Source: Eremophila alpestris peregrina (taxonomy: Eukaryota > Chordata > Aves > Passeriformes > Alaudidae). From it: DNA of 64,000 bases. Shown in pieces: positions 1 through 12,400 of the stretch; position 1 is the stretch's first letter, and each line of letters begins with the position of its first letter. Below the pieces are notes generated by a model. The model saw only the letters and a program-made list of their open reading frames with translations, was not told the DNA's origin and did not search any database. Location of the stretch: contig WMCF01000055.1 in assembly GCA_009792885.1 (NCBI GenBank), positions 1,175,511-1,239,510 of the forward strand. The letters run 5' to 3'. The position numbers were made by a program, and so were the translations under genes.

Positions 1-192
1 GATTAAGCCTGGAATTCAAATTTTTCTTTGCAGATACTTTAAGCAAAGGATGAAGGTTAGATGTGAATTTTCAGCACCTCCTCTCATTAAGGCAGACAGA
101 TTTACTGCATTTGGAATTTGTGTCCATCCCAGGGCTCATGTGATGTCTCTTCCCTTCTCACCCCTTCTGGTGTCAGAGATGCTGAGGAGATA

Positions 193-512
193 TTACAGAA
201 TCAGAGTGGTTTGGGTTGGAAGGGATCATGATGATCACCTTGTTCCAATCCCCCTGCCAAGGGCAGGGAGAGACACCTTTGAGCAGGTTGCTCAAAGCCT
301 CATCCAGCTTGGACTTGAATACTTCCAGGGGTGGATGGGGCATCTACAGCTGCTCTGGGCAACCTGTTCCAGTGCCTCACCACCCTCACAGTAAATAATT
401 TCTTCCTAATAGCTAATGTAAACCTGCCCTCTGTCAGTGTGAAGCCATTCTCACTTGCCCTTGCACTTGTCACTGCGTGCCCTTGTAAAAAGTCCCTCTC
501 CAGCTCTCTTCT
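193..512 (-). mobile_element. CR1 LINE, 3'-end fragment (antisense to MAML3)
   Basis: The plus strand reads as the reverse complement of an avian CR1 3' end. It starts with the degenerate octamer tail (ACAGAATCAGAGTGGTTTGG), then GGTTGGAAGGGA, the GGGGCATCTACAGCTGCTCTGGG block, CAACCTGTTCCAGTGCCTCACCACC, and finally CCCTTGTAAAAAGTCCCTCTCC. About 320 bp is kept, typical of a 5'-truncated insertion. It is clearly diverged from consensus and has no intact ORF. Confidence 0.9.
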
Positions 513-2292
513 ACTCAGTACTTTATCATTTATGCTGCCACAGACTAAAGCTCAAAGGGAACTTTGTGTTGGAGTAGCTTGTCATTAACAGATGCCATGT
601 TGCTCTTTGGGGTACCTGACATAAGGTGGGAAAAATTCTTGCAAGATGGAAAAGTCATTTTTGAGATGAACTGTTTGGGGTTAATTTCTCAAGTAAAGCT
701 CTGTAATAGAAAATGGACAGACATACTGGCTGCTATTGGGTTGCTGATTTTGTTACCTCTTTTGCTCTGAGGGAGGGAACAGGTTATTGTTCTTTTTGGA
801 TTGACCAGCTCGGACTTTTCAGACAACAGATGAGTTGGGTAATGTTTGGAAGTGGGGACTGAGGAAGGAGAGCAGCAGGGAATCATCCCCATGGGCCTAA
901 TTTAGCACTCAGCAGGTACTGATGGTATGTGTGACAGTACTGCCCCTACTTGGTGCCTCCATTTGAAGTTTAAGGTATGTTTAATGGGGACCTCCTGCCA
1001 CCCAGAGAAAGAGAAGTAATAGATCTGTCTGATTTGCCTTGGTTACTGTTGATAATTTAATTTAGTTAGAGCAGCACTGCATCTCTGTTGCAAAGTTAAG
1101 CAACAACTTCTGTTTCAATCCCATGGTATAGCATTCATGTCTCAGTCTTCTCTGTTCTCTTGTGAGTGTTCTTTGTCTGCAGTGGCTTTCTTGTCTTGCA
1201 GGTCCACTATTTTAATTCACTTTCTGATTCTTTCTCTCCCTGTCTTCTGTCGGTCTCGCGCCAAATCTCTGTTAGGTGATGCATATGTGCAGAACAGGCT
1301 GTTTCTAATGAGCTTCTAGGCTGGGAGAAGGCAAAATAGATCACTCTTAAAATTGAAAGAGAAGGGTGTGGGTGGGAGTTTACACTGAGGGACACTGTAT
1401 TTTTAATGGATTCTTATTTAATTAAGATTGCTTCTGGAGGGATGAGGGATGATGGTGTCTTTAGTAACACATTAGGGAACAGCAGATATTTGGATATTTT
1501 TTAACCCCAAAAGCATTCTGTGATTTTTCTTTTTGAGAACTGCCTTTGTGCTGTGGTTAATAAAGAAAAGAACACAACCATAATCTCATTGTGAAATACC
1601 TGTGTTGTCTGAAATGCATTGAAATGAGCTCCTTTTGGCATACATGTGAAATCTGATGTCTCTCTGATTAATAATGAGGAGAAGGTTCCAGGCTTATACT
1701 GACATTGAATGGATGAGGTAGACTCCCTTTAGTAAAGAAAAAATATTTTAATTAAAAATTCAGAAACAGAAAAGAAGTATCATCTGAAATTAAAAATTGT
1801 CACTCTAATGGATGCGACCAAAATAGTAGTTCAACATAGGTTGTCTTTTAGTACAAGCCTTAATTTAAGAAAGAAACAAACTGATCCAACCTGGGGGAAA
1901 TCCCTGGTCCCACCTGAGTTAGTTGTGGTGCTCATTTGATGTCCTTAGTGCCAGGAGCTCATCCTCAGTGTCAAGCATGATTCTGCAGGGTGGGTGGGTG
2001 GTAAAAGGGGTGTGTGCCACCTAATCTGGGTGTCTCCCAGAAGTGGATAAGATGAAATGAGACTTCACTGTACCCATCAAGAAAATTATTCAAATGGTGC
2101 TTACATCTTCAGGTGTATTGCATAGGCTGAGTGGTGGAGGTAAGGTTGTCATAAAAGAGTCTTGACCCACAAGCACTTGGCTGGTTCCTCATCCTTCCCC
2201 TTGCAGAGTTCCATACCTTCCAGCTTATCATTGACACAGGGGCTACATCCTCTCCTCATCTCTCTAGCCTTTCATAGAAAACCTAAAACCTT
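513..2292. other. MAML3 intron 1, unique sequence
   Basis: AT-rich intronic sequence with no reading frame that resembles a protein. Short A/T-rich patches occur around 1730-1800. I see no recognisable repeat or RNA gene here. Confidence 0.6.
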
Positions 2293-2866
2293 TGAAAGCA
2301 AACCGGTGGGATAAATGAACTCCACACAATTATCTTGTGAGACGTTGCAGGTCAGACTTACAATTTAATAAAAATATTACAGTAAATGCAATAATATACA
2401 GAAAACTGGCTTGAGCCCACGAAGTCAGAGAGCAGCCTGACATTCTGGTGGTCACAGTCTGATTAAGCAGTGGTTGCAGTCCTGTTGAAGTGATGGTTGC
2501 AGTCTTGTCAAAAGCAGTGGTCCTGTGCAAGTTCTGGTCCTCCTCTTGATCCATCGAATGGCAATGGTGGTGGTGCCCCAAGTCCCCAGTTATATAAGGT
2601 CATGTGGAAATGCTCAGGATCTTCCCTAGGGTGGGGAGTTCCATAATTGAGTGATTTATTTCTGTGAGTCATAGGATCATTTTGGGAGTCCTTGATGGTC
2701 TAAGTCTTACAGCTGGCCCTTCTGCTGGAGCTGTGTAGCCATTATGGCCCGTTAGCAAACTCGACACCCTCAGGATGGGTGTAACTGTGCTGGTGCTTCC
2801 CCGAGGGTGTTATCATGGTTGACTCATTTGTAAAGACAAAATGAAGAAACACTACCCCACCTCACA
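2293..2866 (-). mobile_element. Endogenous retrovirus LTR (3' LTR of a minus-strand element)
   Basis: On the minus strand this runs from TGTGAGGTGGGG (at 2866) to about 2293. A TATA motif lies at 2590-2597 and an ATTAAA polyadenylation signal at 2364-2369, in the correct order for an LTR. Immediately upstream on the minus strand is a purine-rich tract (2867-2886, AATAAAGAAGAGGCAAACCC), as expected for the primer of plus-strand DNA synthesis next to a 3' LTR. The family resembles LTRs I recall from songbird genomes. The outer left boundary is uncertain because no target duplication was found. Confidence 0.7.
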
Positions 2867-4255
2867 GGGTTTGCCTCTTCTTTATTTTGTTTAACACCCA
2901 GTTTGTAGCCTGAGGGGTGCACTGGGCAGCTACTGTTAACAGTTTGTCAGAAATGGCAGTAGAGAGGAATAGAATACACAGTTTGGTTACACCCCACATT
3001 AACACTCTCCTTCTATAACCCAGGACACTGGAGTGTCTGGAATCCCTTTGCACTGTTCCAGGCATCCATTACAGGTTTTGGCATTGGACTGGCAGGATTG
3101 GGATGGATAGATGCCCTGACAAATCCAGTTTAAAGCCCTTTCACCAGTACAAGTTCCTGACCCAAGATGTTTTTTCCTTCTTTGTCAGATGGACCAGTAG
3201 CATTCCTGATCCAGGCTCCTGGAAGGGAGCACACTTCTATTTAGCACAGCTCAGGCTGAGAGAGGAGAGCCTCTGGACCTCTGAACCACTTGCTACTATC
3301 ACCCACTGCCTTTTCTTGGTTAAACTAGTTGTTAATTTCTGTATTTGTGGAGCAGATTGGGCTGTTCTGTTTAGCTCTGGCTGTTCTTCAAGTGTGTGGG
3401 TTGCCTCATTAGCCTGCAGACCTACAAAGTTGCACTGAGTGGGTATGTCCAGCTGGGCCAGAATGTCTGGCTGTGAGGGAAGTCCCTTCCTTTCCTTAGT
3501 TCTTCTCCTCTTCCTTTTGTTGTTGTATAGGCTTTTTATTCCCACTACTTGCCAAGCTCTGGTGTTAATGCCCTCCCTCCCCTCTATGTGTGCCACGATG
3601 TGGAATTTTGGCTTGTCCTCAGCAGGCTGTGGTTCCCTCACCAGAGGGGCATGGAACCAGCTGTCCAATTCCCTCTCAGACTCCATGATTTCTCTCAGTC
3701 TTTTGACTGTCTCCTGCAGCTTGATACCCTGCTTCTGGAGATCTTTCACCTGGGAATTCAGTGAGCTACCTCTCTTGTACTCTCTCATACTCCTTGGCCT
3801 CTCCACTAATTCCTTAAGTTGTGCCACCAGACTGAGGAGATTGTTCCCCTGTTCACACCTCAAACAGAAGTTGTCTCCACTGCCCTCTGGCATCAGTGAC
3901 AAGCTCAGACATTCACTGCAGCCAGAGACCTGGACAGCTGCATGTTGATGTGTGAGGTGTCTGGGTCATCACGTTCCTTCTGACATATTGAAACCATGGT
4001 TAATCCTCTTCCAGACTGCTAGGTGATGACTGACTCTCTCAATTCTGAGCCCTACCTCTCTGACCTGTCATGCCTTGTTTGCCTGTTCCTATTTGCCACA
4101 CTCCCTGGAGACACATCTCCTTTGGATGCTCCTGGCAGTGCCCCCTCACCTAGTTGGCCCCCAAGGGCTGCCAGGTCCTGATGGAACTGACTGTGTGTCC
4201 CTGAGCTCAGAAACCCTCACTTCAGTTAAAAATCAGCTGGCTTCAGTTAACTTAG
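2867..4255 (-). mobile_element. ERV-like internal region, 3' portion, decayed
   Basis: The segment lies between the 3' LTR (2293-2866) and the LTR-like block at 4256-4873. It contains the polypurine tract at its LTR end and the decayed ORF at 3237-3902. No gag, protease, reverse transcriptase or env motifs are visible, so this is either a non-autonomous element or a heavily deleted copy. The sequence upstream of the ORF on the minus strand (3903-4255) looks like untranslated leader. The right-hand limit is inferred from the change to LTR sequence. Confidence 0.55.
3237..3902 (-). pseudogene. Decayed retroelement ORF: coiled coil plus remnant of an SGNH/esterase-like start
   Basis: An open frame of 221 codons lies inside the ERV-like internal region. 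It starts MSLMPEGSGD, has a CLRC motif at residues 13-16, and a predicted coiled coil at about 20-80. The coil holds two similar heptad-rich stretches (LVAQLKELVERPRSMRE and LQETVKRLREIMESERE). A basic patch follows at 129-139 (KRKRRRTKERK). Near the end, KKRQWVIVASGS sits where related avian retroelement ORFs, as I recall them, carry the GDS motif of an SGNH-type hydrolase. Here the motif is lost and the frame ends shortly after, so the domain is cut off. There is no reason to think it is expressed. The family relationship is from memory and needs a search. A chance open frame is unlikely, given the length and the coiled coil. Confidence 0.5.
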
Positions 4256-4873
4256 TGTCTTGGTTTGTAAAGACAGGTGTCTGCCAGGGAAAAGCCAGAG
4301 CCTCCCTTGCAATAGAGAACAGAAACCCCTCCCTCCAAATTATTATAAATTTGAAATTAAGGGGCTTTCAGGCAAAAGGTGTGGGAATGGGAATAACAGT
4401 TCTTTACTAGGGATATTAAAAATAAAAATGTAGTAGTATAAAACACAAACAAAACAATAAAAAGAAAGCACTGACAGAGTCAGAATATGACCTGACCCCG
4501 TGTTGGTCAGGGTGCTGGCAGCAGTCCCGTTGAGTCCTCCTGAAGTGACAGATCTGGTTTTACTGGGGCAGAGAAGATCCTGTAGAAGGGCATATTTGCC
4601 TTCCAAGGGTTCAGTAGTGATGAGATGGCTCCAGTCTTCCTCAGTGGAAAAACCAGCTGTCTTGGTGTTCTGAGTCCAAGGTTTTTATCCAGGTGGGAAT
4701 GCTTGGCTCCTCCCACTGAGTGGAGCATCTCACAATGGGATGATGTAATTTTGTCAGTCATGCAGTGAGCCTTAAATGGCCCATTAACAACAGATATCCC
4801 CCTGGAGGTAGGATGGGTCCTGGAAGAGCTGAAGAACACTGCCCCACCTGGGTTTAATAGCTGGGCCATTAGC
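4256..4873 (-). mobile_element. LTR-like block, second subfamily, minus orientation
   Basis: The block is bounded on the plus strand by TGTCTTGGTTTG (4256) and GGCCATTAGCA (4873). On the minus strand it has a TATA-like GGATAAAAAC at 4681-4690. A purine-rich run just upstream on the minus strand (complement of 4874-4897) looks like a polypurine tract. Its overall plan is parallel to the LTR at 2293-2866, including a shared GGTGGGGnAGTGTT start region, but the sequence is different, so the two are not a matched pair. No target duplication was found at these ends. It recalls a common songbird LTR family. Confidence 0.65.
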
Positions 4874-5837
4874 ACCCCACCTCCTCCCTCCTGGAGTTAG
4901 AAGGGATAAAGAAAAATACCTCCCCAACCAATTCCAACAGATGGTAAAGAGAATATATACTTTTGCTTGTTATATCTTGCAACCCAAGACAGTTAAGTGT
5001 TCTGTATTTCCTAAGGGTGAGTGGTTTTAACATAAAAAGGTTGGAGATCTTGCAAACGAGGGGTAGATTGTGGATATGATGGTGCCAAGGGAGATGACAG
5101 ACAGCTGGTTCCTCTCTGAGCCCAGCCATGCTGGGATGCAGTTTTCCAGCACTGAGTTAAAGTTTAGGGTTGTTTAGGGTTAGTTTCTGTGACACCAGTT
5201 TGGAAGCTAGGCACAGTGCTTAAGTCTACTTCTTTTTACCTGCTCCATGTCTTCACTACCAGCTGTGATTGTGCTATCTAGACTATCTTGTTTTCTCTTG
5301 CTAAAAATAAGAACAAAATCTTCCTGCTCTCTGTTGCTGCTGTGTGAAATATCAGTGTAAACCAAGAGAGCATTTGAGAGCAGCAAAAAGTGCCTATTGC
5401 AAAGCACTGTCTGATCCCTTCCCACCATAAAGACACAAAACAGGCTGGTCCCTTGTGATGTCGCCTCAGAACGGGATGGTTAAGGAGATGCAGGTCATGC
5501 GAAATATATAAGAGTTCCTTATAATCACTTTAGGAATACAAGAGTTTGTTTATTTTTGAAGCAACGCTGTTAGCTACAGGTCCCATTGTATCCTAGCAAT
5601 TTAGCTGTGTCAAGGATGTGATTAAGCCTCAGCTATGGGACTCAAATAAAACTGGCAGACCACATTAGTAATCTAATTTGTGACTGTACAGCAGCCATTT
5701 TCAGGTTTTTTTCTGTGCAAGGTTTTGCTGCAGATTTGGTTTTCATTCCTTACTCCTGTTCATTGAAGGGACACATAGGATTATAAATCGGTACTTAAAA
5801 TTCATATTAGTTGGAATTTAGAAATTAAGAAGTTTGA

Positions 5838-5870
5838 CTTCTTAATGAAGAAGTTCTTCTTAATGAAGAA
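5838..5870. repeat. 18-bp period duplication with inverted-repeat potential
   Basis: CTTCTTAATGAAGAA occurs at 5838-5852 and again at 5856-5870. The second copy sits in AGTTCTTC-TTAAT-GAAGAACT, a perfect 8-bp stem with a 5-nt loop (5852-5872). The flanks GTTTGACT and CTTTGACT are also similar. Confidence 0.85.
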
Positions 5871-8592
5871 CTTTGACTCTTTGCATTAACATTTGAATTA
5901 TGGTTGATGGCAAAGCTGAGTTGGGGCCAGATGTATTCCGATTTCCTATGAGTATTGGTTTCTCAGGCCTTTGGCATAGATAGAATTCGCCCTCCATATA
6001 AACCCCATGCATGAAAGGCTGACTTTAGGATTTGGCCTCCACTGAATTTATATGTGACTCAGGGGAAGATTTTCAAAATTACTTAAGGCAGGAAGGGCCT
6101 TCTTCTCTCTTTCTCTTTTTTCTTTTCAGTGGAAACTAGGTCCTAACCAGTGTATGTTGCCAGATATCTCAAAAGAATCCTAGTCCTGTCTGGGACCAAA
6201 ATGTTCTTCTGTCTAATATTTAAATAGCTTTTTAATTACTATTTTTGTTAAAAATATTTCTGTGGCTTCTAGCTGATTTAAGTACACCAGTCCCAATCCA
6301 CTAAGCATGGCAAACACTCGATTCATGGATCAAATCAGTCAATTCAGATAATTTTTCTAGAACAAGTAATATTTTCTATTTAGCCATTTATATCCCTGTA
6401 AGACTTCCAGTTTTATGCTTGCTGCCTTATCGAGAAGCCGGCTTTGTGATTTGCATTCTTGATCATGAAGAATTGTGTGATTTTTATTTAGCAGACTGAG
6501 AGATGTCATAAAGCAAAAAAGTGAGCAGGAATTAATTAGCCCCATGTTTCTTTTCCTTCCCACAATTGCTAAATTCTGCTTTTGATTTCATTATTGAAAT
6601 TACAGGACCTTCTAAAGATCTGGCTGCATCCCAAAACAGCCAGTTGACAAATGCCTCTAAAGTTGCAGCCATGCCAAGTAACCTTCTGCAGACAAAGGTC
6701 TTGAGGTATCAGTAATTGTTTGTTTGCAAGGACAGCTTAGTATCTCTCACTGGCAGATCCTTTGGAAAATGCAGACAGGATATATGTGTGCCCTGCTCTC
6801 TCTTAGCTACACTGACTGCAGTGAGGTAGATGAAGCACCAAGTCAGACCTGTGACTTGGGCAACACTTCAGGGGAACTGAGCCTAGAACTGCCTTGGATC
6901 CTGGCTGGTTGCATCTGGAAAATGACAAATGCAGATGATGCTTGATGAACTGACAGTTTTTGACCACCTGCAAAGATCCATGAAGCACAGGAATACCCCA
7001 GTGTGTGCTGTGGGGCTCCTGAGTCTTGGAGCAGCTATAGACCAGCCTGAGCAAGTCCTTTGTGTTTCAGGAATGCTGGCCTGATCTAAAACACGCTTCA
7101 AAAAGCACTCCTGGCAATGCTAGAATAGAAACAGCTTCTCAGTTTCTAGTTTTGATTGCTTTGGTGTTTATGTTTGTTGGGAATGGGAGGCCATGTATAT
7201 GGCTGGGTGTACATCGCTGCAGGTGACGTGGTGCTCCGTTTGAGATGAACCTCAGCAAAGGCTATACATTTTAAATGGAGGAAGTTTTCATCTTCAGTTC
7301 AAAAGTGCCACCCAGGAAAGCCAAAACTGCAGGCACACTGCAAGCATCAGCTTACAAGTGTGCAGACAAACACTTCTACTGCTTGTACAAGCCTAAGAGA
7401 AGGCATTTTCAATAATTTTGCTTGATTCTTTTTAAGAAGAGTTATTTAGGCAGTGTCCTAGGAGAGCACACAAGCCTAATGTACTGGTGTCAGTCAGTGT
7501 GCAGTTCACAACAGTGCAGGTTTGATATGAGCACTGTATTTATCTTAGCTAGAAAGGATTCCCTGGATAATTTTCAAGTGCCACAGCCACTTCGTCTTCG
7601 CACTCATGAAGAGTGGTAGCAAGGCTACCACAGAGTGTGGTGCAGCTAGCTGTGCTGCATTGTGCATGTGTGCATGAGCCTACACAGGGTTTGGTGGCTG
7701 GTAATGAACATTCCAGAGCCAGATTTTGATGCCAGCATAAGCAAGCAATCTCTACAGAACCCCAGATCATTACAAGATTCCAGTTAAACTTTAAATAATT
7801 AACTTCCTTTAGTTTGCTTCCTTTATGCTTTAAAAAAGTTTCTTATACATGCATACTGGCAGAGTCTGAAGAGGAAAAGCAATCTTATTTTCAGAAATAT
7901 TGAAGTCATATCACTGCTACTTTTGAATTTGTTTTTCAAATTAATAATTCCCATGGCGACCAGGAGAAAGAAAAAGGCAGGAAGGGATTGTGTTCTGGTG
8001 GCGATGTGGACCTACACAAAGCTGCTGTGTATCCACTGTGATTTCAAAACTATCAGTTGTGATTTTCAGATCCCTCAGACCATGTGAGTTATATTTGACA
8101 GATTCTGCCACCTACACCCTATGATGTCTGAGAGTGAGGGCAGTCTGGCAGTAGCTTTTGGAAAAACATTTATCCTCATCAGTAAGATAAAGCTTCAGAG
8201 GAACCCAGAGACAACCATAGAAACAAATAATGATTCAATATGCAAAACTAGTTTTCTAGTTCTAGGGAAAGGTAATAGAGGCATGTTTTTGAGAGCTGCA
8301 TTTGAGCATCCAGATGAATGAGGGAAGAAGGAATTGCAATGACCTGGTGAACTGAATACTCTGGAGGACTTAAAATGACAGAAATTATTTCTGAAATGCT
8401 TGCTCAAAATACCAATTTATCAAAGATAATATTTGTGGCATATCAGGCCCTGACATATATGCATCTCTGTACTGTATACCTAATACTGTGGAGAAAATGC
8501 TGATGTTTCTCATATTGTATATTAGCTGGGTATGTGGAGTAGCAAGGAGAATGAGTTGACAATCTGTTACAGGAAAGGAGTCGTTTATTGCA

Positions 8593-8607
8593 TTTTTTTT
8601 TTTTTTT
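8593..8607 (+). repeat. Poly-T run (T15)
   Basis: An uninterrupted run of 15 T. It could be the poly-A tail of a retroposed sequence on the minus strand, but no flanking element is recognised. Confidence 0.9.
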
Positions 8608-9304
8608 GAGAGTGGAATTGTTTAATGGAATGCAATAGCAGGTTACTAGTAATTGGCTCAAAGGAGCCCTGAGATGGAGCAGGCAGTAAGAACAGGAATA
8701 ATTTAATGCATGGCATTAGCAAGTTGCATTAAAGTAGCTGCTTCTCTGGTGTGTTCTCACAATTTTGTGGCCAACAGGCTTACTGGGAAATCATTCCTCA
8801 TTGGTTTAATGTCTTCTCACAAGGATAGGATTTGTTTCCCTGAATTTTACCTTTTAATATGCTTTGAGTGCAGGGTTGTTGTTTATTTGGTGTTTTGTTT
8901 TTTGGTTTTTGTTTTCCTTGAATGTGTGTGACAGCATATGTTGGAGTGAGTGCATTCTGTGTTAGTAAAAAGCACCTGATTAACATCCTTCAAGCTGGCA
9001 ACAAGCTCATGCTTGTTTAGGGAGTGCCTGTAGGCCCTAACCACATATCAGGATCCCCTGTAACAACTGAAGGGATCCACACCTGTGCAGCACAGATATA
9101 GCAGAAAAAAGGAACCCTTGTGCCTTCATTATTCACAACTGAAATAATTAGTTGAAGTAATGGGAGTGCTTCTTTCTCTGTTCTCACCTTCCAGTGCTGT
9201 GCTATCCTGTTGTATTCCATGGCTAAAAAAGCGAGAAGAAATCCCCAGAGCTATGTAGGTTCTTCCCTTAAAACTTGTATTTGGAATAAGGATCAAGTAG
9301 TTGC

Positions 9305-9470
9305 AGCTCTTGAAGGTCATCCAGCCTGGACACCGTTTAAAGCTGTGCCAGCTGCTTCAGTTTGTTGGGGGTTGTGTTCAGTTGGGCTTTGAGTATTCCC
9401 AAGGATGGAGACTCCACAGTTTCTCTGGGGAGCCTGCACCAGTGTTTGTGTCCTCTCACACAGGAAACGT
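9305..9470 (-). mobile_element. CR1 LINE fragment, older subfamily (antisense)
   Basis: The plus strand shows GGGTTGTGTTCAGTTGGGCT, AAGGATGGAGACTCCACAG and TTCTCTGGGGAGCCTGCACC. This is the antisense order of an older avian CR1 3' region, distinct from the subfamily at 193-512. Ends are approximate because the copy is diverged. Confidence 0.75.
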
Positions 9471-12400
9471 TATTGCTGGATTGCAATTTATGTCTCCTTC
9501 TGTCTACCACTATGTGGTCCACTAAGTGACTGACTACACCCTCCCCTTAGTTGAGGGCAGCAAGAAAACCTCCCTTTTGCCTAGGATTTCTGAGGAAAGC
9601 CCCAGTTTGCCGTCATTATTGTAGGCAGTAGTGGAGAGGGAGGGATGTGATTGTTTGAGTTGTAGGTACCCTGTGCTGAACCTGCTGCTGCACAAGGTCA
9701 TTTCGTGCAGACCAAGTTTGATTTTCCCCAGCAGCCTGGCTTTGTGTCTTGATCTTGTTGGCCTCAGGCAGCACTTACTGGAAGGCTGGAATATTTGGAG
9801 ATAGGAGAAGCTTTTTTTCCTTCTGGAAGAAGGATACCCCTTCTGGGGAACCTTGAGCCCTAGAAGTGACCTTTTAAAACTGGCACTTGTGAAGGATTCC
9901 TGTGCCACTTTCTGCAGGAAGAAGGGAGGGAAAGAAGGGATTAACCATCATTGCTGGCATACTTTGCTCTTTCAGTAATGAGTAATTACTACCTAAGCAA
10001 GGCTCTTAGTACAAGCTTCTTTCTTAAGAGTTTAATGAATCCTCACTGTGCATTGTGGTGAGGATTCTTCTTTTCTTTCTATGCACAATGAGCAAATTTT
10101 AGCTAAAAATCCCAATAGCTGCTGCATTCTGCCTGTTGAAACTCCCCCCTGCTGTTCAAGCAGCAGTGGAATACACTGCCTTATGTCCCAGGCTGCTGCT
10201 CACTGATGAGGTAGCCCCAGAATAGATGAGGAGGAATCTTGGCACCCAGTTTGAAAAAACAACTCGATGGTACAAATCTGCACTATATTATTTTGCTGGT
10301 TTATTATTATTTGAAAAGTAAGACATTTTCTGCAGTTAACTTTCTGCAGTCAGGGAAGGGGTTGCTAGGGAATACACAGTTACCTGCAGAACTAGCTGCT
10401 ACAAATTCTCCCCAGACTGTTCTCTTTGGTAATTTCTTCAAAATTTATTTTTCTTGTGGTGATTAGATACATGGTACTTGTAAAGGCGTTTCTGAGTATG
10501 TTCCATCTTGCTAACAGACCCATACGGTCAGTCACTGTTGCTGTGGGACTGTCTGCCCTGCAACAGAAGGAAGGCTGTACTCCCAAAGGATGAAAATTTG
10601 GTTTCAAATTCCATAGAATTCCAGTTCTGAGAGCAAAGGACCATCCAGGACATGAGGTCTGGTCTAACTTACTGCTTTTATTGCCAATTAGAGAACTGAT
10701 TTCCTCTGTCAGAGCATTACTTGCGGTTTAGCCCCTTAACGGGATGGTATAGTCCCCTAAAATTAGGGTATAATTTTAGTTATGCCTAACATGGCATTAT
10801 ATCTCTGCAATTCATCCTTTTTCTGTATAGGAATAGGGAATAAATAACCTCTACAGTTAAAGCAGCAGAACAAGCTCTTAGTTATTTAGAAATCAAAATG
10901 CAAACCTCAAACTTTCACCCCTGTCCTAGTCCTTAAAAGGAGGAGCTGTGGTTTAGGATGCCTGAGACAAACTAAGAAATGTTTGCCCTAATCTTATACT
11001 CTCTGAAACCTGTGGCAAAATTTTTAGCTTTCCTAGCTGTATAAGTTGGGAAGACATCAATATCTTGAGTTGATAATAATGATGAGGAGGCCAAATCACC
11101 CAGGATCATAGGCCAAGGCTGGGAAGTAATGTCAGGAGACAGGTGACTGTTCCACAGGCCTCTGGAAGCCAATATGTACAGTGGTAATACCCTTAGTTTC
11201 CTGTGACAGATCATTCTTGAAGTAGTGTGGGGTCCTTCCCCGTGAATTGCTGGCCCTACAGATGGCCATGGCATTTCCAAGTTGTACTGTTTTATGGGAA
11301 AGAACATGCTTATTCCTAAGCAAATATTTGTTTTCTCATTTTAAGCCAGGAGGCGAAGAAGGAACAAGCTAGTTTGCTTGTTGACTTTGAGGACTTTTCT
11401 GATACCAGCCTCTTCTTCCCTCTTGTCTGTGGGTAGCCTGTGGTATCAGGGTGGTAGCCCTCGAGGTGCTGAGTGCTAAGTGCATTTGATCAGTATCATT
11501 AGCAGCCCCAAGTAATTGATTATCATCCATAGCTGAGTGTTCAGAGCAAGCACACAGCCAATGGCAGTCACTTAATCTGTCATGCCTGCATGTTCTTGTC
11601 CTCCTGAGATCTATCAGCTGTGTAGCCTCTGACCCCATCAGCAAAATCACTGATGGCTGCCTTGTATTTACTGTGTGCCCATTATGTCACCTGTGTTAAC
11701 CAGCTGAACTGGCTGCAGTGAACATGGAAGAAGGATTTACAGCAGCAATGGCAATTTGTAGGTCTGATTTTTGTCTTCCTTTTCATGCATATCTAAGCCT
11801 GGATTTTTGTGGGAAAGGGGGGCTGTCTTTAAATGTACACTGTTCAATTATTTTTCTGGTGTTAGTATTAATTGCAAGACTCAAAATAGGTTGATTAGGA
11901 TAAGACCTCACAGGGATGTTTATAATTCAGATTTTGGAGATGTGACTAATGAATAACAACCACAGCTAATCAGTTCTCAAAACTGATGGTAATGAGCAGA
12001 AAAGGGGGAGGAAGCCAACCTGGATCTCTGCTAATGCACTACAGTGGAAGATGGCAAGGTCTCTTAATATGTATTTGATTTGGATGGAATTCTTGATTTT
12101 TTCACAGGAAAAGCCATTTTTTAAAAGCAGAGTTTGAATATAAACTTTAAATAACCAGGAGTCAGTTACAGCCTATAAAGTTAGGGTAGTATTTAATTGT
12201 TTGAACTGTTCAGTGACTTGAGGATTCTTGTGGCATCTTTAGGCTTTTTATTTATAAGTCGAGTTTTTCTGCATTCATAACTGCTACAGAAATGACAGCA
12301 CTGAACACTGGAGTCCTTTATTCACAGAACTGGCATCACAGAGGCATTGACAGTGTGTTTTTTCTTTGTGTTTCCAAGATTTTTGACCTTGATTGAGGTC

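Larger units (their letters stand above)
4874..9304. other. MAML3 intron 1, mostly unique sequence
   Basis: No coding exon is supported. The first 300 bp or so may still belong to the retroelement whose LTR ends at 4873. Two TTTAGGG units lie at 5163-5169 and 5173-5179, too few to call telomeric. A small direct and inverted repeat lies at 5830-5878, and a T15 run at 8593-8607. Confidence 0.55.

Noticed and set aside
5163..5179. Two TTTAGGG units resembling telomeric repeat
   Set aside because: Only two imperfectly spaced units; common by chance in AT-rich intron.
6050..6100. GATTTTCAAAATTACTTAAG as a relic of an ancient amniote repeat
   Set aside because: Too short and AT-rich to separate from chance.
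10607..10680. Possible CR1 tail starting CCATAGAATTCC
   Set aside because: Only the first few bases look like a CR1 terminus and the following blocks do not match the known order.
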